Of a stretch of 64,000 nucleotides of DNA, positions 8,773-15,345 are shown one piece after another. Origin of the DNA: DAOUJI01 sp965197415 (GTDB lineage: Bacteria > Chloroflexota > Dehalococcoidia > Lucifugimonadales > JAGWBF01); contig OZ240207.1 in NCBI GenBank assembly GCA_965197415.1, positions 806,001 to 870,000 on the forward strand, in the 5' to 3' direction. Position 1 is the first letter of the stretch; each line of letters starts with the position of its first letter. The position numbers and the translations under genes were made by a program. Below the pieces are notes generated by a model. The model was given only the letters and a program-made list of their open reading frames with translations, ran no database searches and was not told the DNA's origin.

Positions 8773-11148
8773 TTACGCCTCAGCGTCGTTGGTTACGTGA
8801 ACTATGTCCTCTTCCTTCGTGCCTATTGGGTAGGCCGGAACTATGCCTTCGAACTTGGCAACCTTAATGTTCCTGCCGGTGGGTTGAAGCACAACCCGGG
8901 TAGCTCCCCAGGGAAGGCTGTCCATTCCCTCTTCATATTCCAAAATCGCCAACGGGTTAGATCCTTGTCTTTCCCCGCTCCGGTTCCAATAACTCACACC
9001 TGGGGTGTGACCCTGACCTACGGGCACGCCCACCACTCCCGGGGGCATGGCCGGGTGGACATAGACAACCGCCTCGACGCTGCCCTTGCCGGTGATGAGA
9101 TTCACCACGTCGCCCTCTTCCAACCCAATGCGCCTGGCCTCTTGGAGGTTCACCTCCACCCAGGTCTGCCATGCCACACTGGTCAGCGGGTCAGGGGCGC
9201 CCTGGAGCCAGGGGAGGTGAGCGTTCCGACCGTCCATCAGGGAGTTGGACAAGAATGGGACCATGACGTAGGAGTTAAGACCGCCCGTGCCCAGAAGCCT
9301 GCGGGCCTTCAAGCCGTCGGCGATGGACTTCAAGTCCGGCGCCTGAGAGGGGAGGTCCCGGGAGCGATTGCCTGGGTCCGACCAACCGCCGCGCTGCAGC
9401 AGTTTGTTCCAGAACCCGTCTATGGTTCCAGGAAGCTCATCTTCCAGGGGCGTCCCGCGGTTGAGGTTGAACAGGTCGGCTGCGTTTTGCTGCAGCATTG
9501 CCCTAAAGCTGTTGGGCAGTCCGTCGTTCAGGCCCAGACTCTTGGACAGCTTGATTATCTCTTCAGGGAAGCTTTCAGCCTGGATGCCCGGCAGCGGGTC
9601 AACCACCGGTTGTTGAATGGCCACTATCTGGTAACCCGGACCGGGTTCCGGCACGTCGTCGCCCCAGTCCTCCAAGCCTTCCCTTATCGGAAGGACCAGG
9701 TCAGCCAGCGCCGCCGTGTCGTCCATCACGTTGGCGAAGGCGATGACGAACAGATCGTCAGGGTCTTGGCGTCCGCTGATGGCGTCTCCGAGTCCGGAGC
9801 CGTCGCCCTTCAAGGGAATTCCGTATACGGGGTTCGACCCGTACACCATCACAACTCCTATGCCGCCACCCGCAACGTCGTCCACGGCCTTGTTCCAGTC
9901 GGACAAGGACGACGGCATGTCCTCGGTCATTAGCCCGCTCATGGGCGGGTCGGGATTGAATATCACGTTACCCAACCGGCCTGGGACTCTATCAGCCACC
10001 AGGTGATTGAGGGCCAATATGGCCGAAAGGTTGGCTTCACCATGAGTCTGCGCGCCGGCCGACCCTCCGCCAAAGGCAAGGCTGGGGCCGTGGGTCGCAA
10101 AATCGAGGGCCACACGCCGGATGACGTGCGCCGACTCCTCACCCCGTATCGTGGGTGGAATGCCTGCGTAGGTGGGAGAGCCTGGGTCAACGATCTTCTC
10201 GGGGGTGTAGTCGCCAAGGACCGCTTCCAGGGCATCGGCGTCGTGGCCGCCGACCAATCTCTCCACAGCGTCGGCTGACCCGCGGCCATCGGAGATAATG
10301 GCGTAAGCTATTGCCAGGGCCACAGATCCTTCCATTCCAGGAGCCACAGGTATCCAGTCATCGGCGTTGGCGGCCGTCATGGAGAAGCGAGAGTCCACAT
10401 GCACGAGCGTGCCGCGCGCCTTGCCACGGTTGTGCCTGAAATGTCCGTAGCCTCTGCCGAACCGCACGGGAGCAAGCCAGGTGGACAGCCAGTCCGCTCC
10501 GAAGGAAATGATGTAGTTGCTGTTCTCTATGTCGAAGTCGGGAAGACGGTCCTGTCCCAGTACGTTTTGTACGGACCGGCGCAGGTTCGTCTCGTCCATG
10601 GCCTCCATAGCCATGTGGCGTCCGCCGTAGGCTTTTACGAAGCTGTTCACGACCTTGCCCGCGCTGCCCCTCATGTAGGGAGTCACCATAAGCATGGCGT
10701 CGGAACGGCCAGTGTCTCTAAGACGTCGGCCCAGGATGTCGGGGAAAATCTCGTCTCGCACCTCATCCCAGCCGATTTCCCACCATTCGCCGCCGCCCCT
10801 GGTCGTGCCTTCCTTCCGAAGGAGGGGCTGGGTGACTCTGTCAGGGTGGTATATGGCTTGGAGAGCCCCGTCGCACCTGACGCTCTGTTTGCCCTGGTTG
10901 GTGGGGAAGATAGGGTTGCCTCGCACCTTCTTGGCGCGCCCTTCCACCACTCGCACCAGAATGCCTTCCCTCTCGGGACATTGACCGCACACGGTTGCGT
11001 ACCAGTTGTCGATGCCGGTGACCTGGTCCTCTGGAAGGTCCACAGGACTCTGGAGCTCCATCTCCCCTTCTCGGAAGATGTTGCAGGCCACCGCGCCTAT
11101 CGTTGACAGGCTGGCCCACTTCAAGAAATTGCGACGGCTTAGCTTCAT
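8773..11148 (-). CDS. Alternative complex III MopB-like subunit (ActB N-terminal half, ActB1)
   Basis: A 791-residue molybdopterin-oxidoreductase-like protein with a Tat signal at the N-terminus (LSRRNFLKW). The N-terminal cluster site is reduced to CGQC followed much later by a lone RCDG, so a complete four-cysteine [4Fe-4S] site is absent. This agrees with ACIII, where the MopB domain is structural and carries no molybdenum cofactor. It folds outside the membrane and supports the Fe-S subunit encoded 43 nt downstream. It is about the size expected for the MopB half of ActB. Confidence 0.9.
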   Translation of the reverse strand: MKLSRRNFLKWASLSTIGAVACNIFREGEMELQSPVDLPEDQVTGIDNWYATVCGQCPEREGILVRVVEGRAKKVRGNPIFPTNQGKQSVRCDGALQAIYHPDRVTQPLLRKEGTTRGGGEWWEIGWDEVRDEIFPDILGRRLRDTGRSDAMLMVTPYMRGSAGKVVNSFVKAYGGRHMAMEAMDETNLRRSVQNVLGQDRLPDFDIENSNYIISFGADWLSTWLAPVRFGRGYGHFRHNRGKARGTLVHVDSRFSMTAANADDWIPVAPGMEGSVALAIAYAIISDGRGSADAVERLVGGHDADALEAVLGDYTPEKIVDPGSPTYAGIPPTIRGEESAHVIRRVALDFATHGPSLAFGGGSAGAQTHGEANLSAILALNHLVADRVPGRLGNVIFNPDPPMSGLMTEDMPSSLSDWNKAVDDVAGGGIGVVMVYGSNPVYGIPLKGDGSGLGDAISGRQDPDDLFVIAFANVMDDTAALADLVLPIREGLEDWGDDVPEPGPGYQIVAIQQPVVDPLPGIQAESFPEEIIKLSKSLGLNDGLPNSFRAMLQQNAADLFNLNRGTPLEDELPGTIDGFWNKLLQRGGWSDPGNRSRDLPSQAPDLKSIADGLKARRLLGTGGLNSYVMVPFLSNSLMDGRNAHLPWLQGAPDPLTSVAWQTWVEVNLQEARRIGLEEGDVVNLITGKGSVEAVVYVHPAMPPGVVGVPVGQGHTPGVSYWNRSGERQGSNPLAILEYEEGMDSLPWGATRVVLQPTGRNIKVAKFEGIVPAYPIGTKEEDIVHVTNDAEA

Positions 11149-11167
11149 ATTCTCTGGCGCTCTGCCT

Positions 11168-11854
11168 TTAGTAGTGACACGTCGTACAGTCTGTGGGCGC
11201 GTTCAGGTCCCTGTGACAGTCCACGCAATCTCCCATCTTAAGGTCCCGCACCTGCTTGACCTTGGTCATCTCACGCACCTTGCCGTGGCAGATGGAGCAT
11301 GTCGCCTCGGTCAACTCATAGGCGGGAGGGTCCCCAGATGACAGATGGAAGCCCATCTCTCCCGCCTGGGCGATGGCTTGACCTCTGCCCTCATCTGTCG
11401 TCGTAAAGAACCTGAGGTGGGGTTCGTGGGCGAACTGTACGTGATCAGGCAGCCTGTGGACCCTCTCCCAATCGATTGGCTCCGCTATCAGGTCATCCGA
11501 AGGCTTTCCAGCGGCGTCCAAGCCTCCAAATTCGAGCAGCTTGACTATCTCCGCATTCCGCTGACCATCAATAGTGGTGTGACACCAGAGGCACTGCTGG
11601 ATGGAGGGCACGGTAGCCGGGTCACCTTTCGTCACGTTGCGGTGGCAAAACTCGCACTGAATTCCTTTTTCCTCCACGTGAACATCGTGGGGAAAAGCGA
11701 TCGGTTGACCGGGGCCGTCGGCTCCGAAGCCAAAGACGGGCCTGCCCCACCAGGCCAGGAGGAGGTTCACCACCACGAATACGGCTACGGCGCCGCCTAT
11801 AAGGCCTCCCAGCGCCAGGGGCGCCATGAGCTTCAAGCTAGGCTTTATAGGCAT
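11168..11854 (-). CDS. actA: Alternative complex III pentahaem cytochrome c ActA
   Basis: A 228-residue protein with one N-terminal transmembrane helix (about 12-34) and five CxxCH haem sites: CEFCH, CLWCH, CSICH, CVDCH and CTTCH. Five haems and an N-terminal anchor match ActA. It should take electrons from the Fe-S subunit and pass them to ActE. The gene is second in the operon, 28 nt after a small membrane protein and 19 nt before the MopB subunit. The final haem motif lies at the extreme C-terminus (CTTCHY). Confidence 0.93.
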   Translation of the reverse strand: MPIKPSLKLMAPLALGGLIGGAVAVFVVVNLLLAWWGRPVFGFGADGPGQPIAFPHDVHVEEKGIQCEFCHRNVTKGDPATVPSIQQCLWCHTTIDGQRNAEIVKLLEFGGLDAAGKPSDDLIAEPIDWERVHRLPDHVQFAHEPHLRFFTTTDEGRGQAIAQAGEMGFHLSSGDPPAYELTEATCSICHGKVREMTKVKQVRDLKMGDCVDCHRDLNAPTDCTTCHY

Positions 11855-11882
11855 GTGTGGAAGCGCTTGATTGGGGCCGAGC

Positions 11883-12182
11883 TTAGATGAACCATCGGTC
11901 CCAGAACCTCTCGATTATATGTGATTGCTCTACGGTGAACGCCAGGAAAATCCCCATGCCCACCAGCATTAGTGCCGCTGTGGCATACATGGGTCGGCGG
12001 AGCTTCTCCCCCAAGTCCGAAGGAACATGACCGGAGGACACCATTGAGGGGATTATGGCGTGAGCCGTAAGGAAGGTTGCGGAAAAGCCGACTACTAGGA
12101 AAAAGTAAATCCAGATCCTGGTGAGCCACTTCCCTATTTGGAGCCAGTCAAAGGCTGTAACAGCTCCCGGATCGGGCAGCAT
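11883..12182 (-). CDS. Small two-helix membrane protein leading the ACIII operon
   Basis: A 99-residue protein with two transmembrane helices (about 26-47 and 64-86), not assigned to a known ACIII subunit. The chosen start, ATG at 12182, follows a GGGGAGGTGAGG ribosome-binding region. A longer frame begins at ATG 12248, but that codon lies between the -35 and -10 boxes of the predicted promoter and cannot be in the mRNA. Its position as first gene suggests an accessory or assembly subunit of ACIII. Function is unknown. Confidence 0.65.
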   Translation of the reverse strand: MLPDPGAVTAFDWLQIGKWLTRIWIYFFLVVGFSATFLTAHAIIPSMVSSGHVPSDLGEKLRRPMYATAALMLVGMGIFLAFTVEQSHIIERFWDRWFI

Positions 12183-12234
12183 TGCCGCCTCACCTCCCCG
12201 ATGTTGGTGGCGTAGGGCCAAAAGACAGGTGAAA

Positions 12235-12261
12235 ATTATCACACACACATACGAGTGTCAA
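12235..12261 (-). promoter_or_regulatory. Predicted sigma70 promoter of the ACIII operon
   Basis: On the minus strand TTGACA (12261-12256) and GATAAT (12240-12235) are separated by 15 nt, slightly short of the ideal spacing. Transcription would start near 12228, about 45 nt before the ATG at 12182. Confidence 0.55.
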
Positions 12262-12356
12262 GGGGATTCCCAGGCTATTGACCGGCCCTTACGCAGCAAA
12301 TAAAATGCTATGTCAGCGCGCCCTTCCAAAAGGGCGTCCGACACCGGGAGGTCTAG

Positions 12357-12581
12357 ATGCAGGGAACGAGCGACGCAAACAAAGGGATGACTCGCCGGAG
12401 CTTTCTGGGGAAGGTCTCCCTTGGATTGGCCGCCCTCGTTGGGGTCGGTATCGCCGCTAAAGGCGCATCCAGCGACCCGGCGTCCCCTGCCAAAGAAGAG
12501 CAGTTTCCCGGCGAAGACTCCATATACCACCCCCGGAAAGACCCTCGCATAGAGTCGGCTGAGAGGCGCTGGACCTCATAG
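12357..12581 (+). CDS. Small Tat-signal protein of unknown function
   Basis: A 74-residue frame on the plus strand with a GGGAGG ribosome-binding site at 12346-12351 and ATG at 12357. Residues 12-35 form a convincing Tat signal (TRRSFLGKV followed by a Leu/Ala/Gly core). Only about 35 polar residues follow, ending in HPRKDPRIESAERRW. Signals of this type are found on Rieske and molybdenum or Fe-S subunits, but no cofactor motif remains here. It is divergent from the ACIII operon and convergent with mutL. It could be a membrane-anchored accessory protein or a fragment. Confidence 0.5.
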   Translation: MQGTSDANKGMTRRSFLGKVSLGLAALVGVGIAAKGASSDPASPAKEEQFPGEDSIYHPRKDPRIESAERRWTS

Positions 12582-12591
12582 CACCCCATTT

Positions 12592-14310
12592 CTAGCGTCG
12601 CCCAAACTCCCGCTCCAGATGGCTGGAGCTCAGGTGCATTATAGTCGGCCTTCCGTGGGGGCAAGTATGCGGGTTGTCGCAGGCCTCCAGTTGAACCAGC
12701 AACGCCTCCATCTCCCTTTGTTCCATTGACATGCCCGCGCGAACTGCGCCGTGGCATGCAATGGAAGCCGCCAGTGCTTGCTCCCGCTCCTTCACCAGGC
12801 CTTCGAAGGCCATCAGGTCCAACACTTCCACCAGGGCTTTGCCGGGGTCCTTATCTCCTATGACGGCCGGCACAGCCCTGAGTATATAGCTCCGCTCCCC
12901 GAACCCCTCCATCAGGAACCCGTACCGCTCCAATAGCTCCGACGATGAACACGCCAACTCCTCCTGGCCTGGGGAAAGCTCCACAGCGACAGGCTCCAGA
13001 AGCGCCTGGGATTGGGCTCCGGGCATTTCCCCGGAAACCTTTTCGAACAGCACCCTCTCATGGGCCGCGTGTTGGTCGATGAGATAGACGCCATCCGGCC
13101 CCTCTGACACCAGGTAAGTGTTCCGGATCTGGCCCAACACCCTGAGGGATGAAATTCCCTGGCCTACAATTGCAGGCTGCCCGGAAGCCGACGACTCGCC
13201 GGTCTCTCCTGCTTCCATAGAAAAGGCCAGCCGATCGGGGGTCACAGGAATCTGCGGAGAGAACGGACCCCTGCCCGGAGATTCAGTTTGGGAGGAGGGG
13301 AAGGAAAACTCTCTCACAGGCGAAGCCTGCACCAGAGTGGACCTGACGGCCCTCTGCAAGCCAGAGAACAGGCGGTCCTCCCGCCGGAACCGCACCTCGC
13401 GCTTAGCCGGATGGACGTTCACGTCCACCTCCGCCGGAGGCACGGTCAGCATTAGCGCCGACATCGGGTGGCGTCCCACTGGCAGGAACCCCTGGTAGCA
13501 TTCGGTCAGCGCATAGGTTAGGAAGGGACTCTGTATCCATCGCCCGTTCATAATAAAAGTGATGTAGCTCCGGTTGGCCCTGTGCAGCGACGGAGCCCCG
13601 GTGAAACCGTGGACAGAATATCCTTCGGGACCGTCCCAGGAGACCTCAAGCATGGCGCCGGCCGTCTCCGCTCCATATACGGATATGACCACGTCCGAAA
13701 GAATTCCGTTTCCGGACGTGCCGAGAGCGTTACGACCTTCCACCACCAGGTTAAACCTGATACGGGGAAAGGCCAGGGCAAACCGGGCCACCAGGTCGCT
13801 GATTCGGGAACGCTCCGAACCGGGAGACCGCAGGAATTTCCGGCGGGCGGGCACGTTCTCGAACAGGGACTCAACGCCGACCGACGTTCCCACGGCGCAG
13901 CCCGCGGGGCCGTTCTTTTCCACTTCACCCCAACGGAGCCGGACTTCCGTCCCCACGGCTTCCGAAGCCGGCCTGCTGGTCATAGTCACCCTGGACACCG
14001 ATGCGATGCTGGGCAGCGCTTCTCCACGGAAGCCCATCGTGGTTACCGACTCCAGATCCTCCGGTGAAGTCAGCTTGCTGGTGGCGTGGCGGTGGAAGGA
14101 GAGCAGAATCTCATCAGCCGGGATTCCACAGCCGTCGTCGGTCACCCTGATGAGGTCCACCCCTCCGCCCTTGATTTCTATTGTGATCCGGCTGGCCCCG
14201 GCGTCGATGGAGTTCTCCACCAGCTCTTTGACCACCGACGCGGGCCGCTCGACCACCTCGCCAGCCGCTATCTTGGCCGCCACATCAGGCGTCAACACAC
14301 GAATGGTCAT
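12592..14310 (-). CDS. mutL: DNA mismatch repair protein MutL
   Basis: A 572-residue MutL with the GHKL ATPase motifs NSIDAGAS, DDGCGI and MGFRGEALPSIASVSRV in the first 110 residues, a proline/serine-rich linker (about 335-385) and a C-terminal dimerisation domain. The endonuclease motif DQHAAHERVLFE and the zinc-site sequence CPHGRP are present, so this is a nicking MutL as in bacteria without MutH. The start overlaps the HAD-like gene by four bases (ATGA). It works with the MutS encoded upstream in the same direction. Confidence 0.97.
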   Translation of the reverse strand: MTIRVLTPDVAAKIAAGEVVERPASVVKELVENSIDAGASRITIEIKGGGVDLIRVTDDGCGIPADEILLSFHRHATSKLTSPEDLESVTTMGFRGEALPSIASVSRVTMTSRPASEAVGTEVRLRWGEVEKNGPAGCAVGTSVGVESLFENVPARRKFLRSPGSERSRISDLVARFALAFPRIRFNLVVEGRNALGTSGNGILSDVVISVYGAETAGAMLEVSWDGPEGYSVHGFTGAPSLHRANRSYITFIMNGRWIQSPFLTYALTECYQGFLPVGRHPMSALMLTVPPAEVDVNVHPAKREVRFRREDRLFSGLQRAVRSTLVQASPVREFSFPSSQTESPGRGPFSPQIPVTPDRLAFSMEAGETGESSASGQPAIVGQGISSLRVLGQIRNTYLVSEGPDGVYLIDQHAAHERVLFEKVSGEMPGAQSQALLEPVAVELSPGQEELACSSSELLERYGFLMEGFGERSYILRAVPAVIGDKDPGKALVEVLDLMAFEGLVKEREQALAASIACHGAVRAGMSMEQREMEALLVQLEACDNPHTCPHGRPTIMHLSSSHLEREFGRR

Positions 14311-14768
14311 TCCGCCCGCCCCAGCTCAGGGTCTTCAGGGTCGGCCTTGCGGCTGACGAACTGCCGGTCTGGAGAGACTCCGTCCCTGGCGAAGTCGGAC
14401 GCTATTCGGTATATACGCTCCATCTGGGTGTCCTGATCGTTGCGCATGTAATAGGGCCAGACACAGACCCCTCCGAAGTCTTCAACGATTTCGGGGTAGT
14501 CGTCCACGACGAAGTCTGGGACCAGCGGCACACCTAGCTGCCCAAGGCGCTCCCTGGCTTTGTAGATGGGTTTCAGATATACGCCGGATACGTAGGGGAG
14601 AAGCTTGTGGTCTTTGACCACCTGGTCCCGCAGCCCGACGCCTGACCAGATGTGGACTCTATGCCCGTCGGCTGTGAGTTTTTGAAAAGTCTCTAGGACT
14701 CCTGGTCTGAGGCTGTAGTCCAGACCCAGGATGGTGTAGTCCACGTCAAAGAATATGTCCACCCGCAC
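14307..14768 (-). CDS. HAD-like phosphatase domain protein
   Basis: A 153-residue protein with a HAD-type motif I near the N-terminus (FFDVDYTIL, nucleophile and acid/base Asp), a motif II-like segment (VHIWSGVG) and a motif IV-like acidic pair (DFVVDDYPEI). These suggest a small capless HAD phosphohydrolase, substrate unknown. It lies between the Spx/ArsC-like gene and mutL, overlaps mutL by four bases and has its own predicted promoter. A motif III lysine is likely in the YLKPIYKAR segment. Confidence 0.75.
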   Translation of the reverse strand: MRVDIFFDVDYTILGLDYSLRPGVLETFQKLTADGHRVHIWSGVGLRDQVVKDHKLLPYVSGVYLKPIYKARERLGQLGVPLVPDFVVDDYPEIVEDFGGVCVWPYYMRNDQDTQMERIYRIASDFARDGVSPDRQFVSRKADPEDPELGRAE

Positions 14769-14811
14769 CCCTTCTTCACCGCCCCTTTTGGAGGCATTTC
14801 TCCGAAGGAGA

Positions 14812-14840
14812 ATTATATCCGGCTAGGGCTTGTTCCTCAA
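14812..14840 (-). promoter_or_regulatory. Predicted promoter for the HAD-mutL pair
   Basis: On the minus strand TTGAGG (14840-14835) is followed after 17 nt by a perfect TATAAT (14817-14812), about 45 nt upstream of the HAD-like gene. A short hairpin (TTCTCC-TTC-GGAGAA) lies directly after the -10 box in the leader. Confidence 0.55.
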
Positions 14841-14852
14841 CGACATCCGGCT

Positions 14853-15209
14853 TCAGCCCGACCCCAGGGCCTCCTCAATAGCTTTGAAGGAGCCTCCTAT
14901 GACCAGCCTGTCTCCGACCTGGACCATGGGACGCCGGACAAGTCTGGGTTCGTCCAACATCAGGCCCACGAGGTCGTCTCCGGTGAGGCTGTCGGGGTCC
15001 TTGTCCAGGCTCTTGAAGCTGGGGCTGCGCCAAGCGAAAATCTCCGACGGCTCACGCTCGCCGATGATTGCCCGCAACTCCTCTTCGCTGAACGGGTTGG
15101 CGAAGTAGTCCCGCTCTTCCAGCTCGACTCCCTTTTGCAAGAGAAACTCCCTCGCTTTACGGCAGGTCGATCAACGCGGCCACCAGTAGAACCGGGCTTG
15201 CTCAGCCAT
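14853..15209 (-). CDS. Spx/ArsC-like thioredoxin-fold protein, probable selenoprotein (UxxC)
   Basis: The frame starts at ATG 15209, six bases after a perfect AGGAGG (15221-15216), and reads 118 residues if the in-frame UGA at 15173-15171 is decoded. Residues 6-20 would be RFYWWPR-U-STCRKAR, aligning UGA with the first cysteine of the Spx/ArsC CxxC motif; the second cysteine and the RKA signature are intact. Further family features are the helix after the active site, the SEEELRAI segment and LVRRPM near residue 94. A hairpin suited to SECIS function follows the UGA. The frame after UGA has no credible start of its own. Likely role: thiol/selenol redox enzyme or regulator (arsenate-reductase-like). 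The alternative is a nonsense mutation or sequence error. Confidence 0.8.
15137..15155 (-). promoter_or_regulatory. Bacterial SECIS-like hairpin downstream of UGA
   Basis: On the minus strand the 19 bases GCGAGGGAGTTTCTCTTGC fold into an 8-pair stem (two G-U pairs) with a GUU loop. The stem begins 15 nt after the UGA and the loop G lies 24 nt after it, within the 16-37 nt window known for bacterial SECIS, with G in the first loop position as required for SelB binding. A longer-range pair TCGAC/GTCGA further encloses the region. This was folded by eye. Confidence 0.65.
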
Positions 15210-15345
15210 ACATTTCCTCCTAGGTGTATCCCCTTTACCTTCCATCTATAAAGATGGGGACGGCAAACGCAAAGCTTAGGTGAGTATAAGGCCCATAACC
15301 CTTAAGGCGATAGCCGACAAGAACGTCGCCACGCACCAAATGAGC

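Noticed and set aside
12183..12248. Upstream ATG at 12248 as start of the small ACIII membrane protein
   Set aside because: It lies between the predicted -35 and -10 boxes and has no ribosome-binding site; ATG 12182 has one.
15171..15173. UGA in the Spx/ArsC-like gene as an ordinary nonsense mutation
   Set aside because: The UGA falls exactly on the redox Cys, the rest of the frame is intact, the ribosome-binding site is perfect and a SECIS-like hairpin follows. Decay would not be expected to show this combination, but it cannot be fully excluded.
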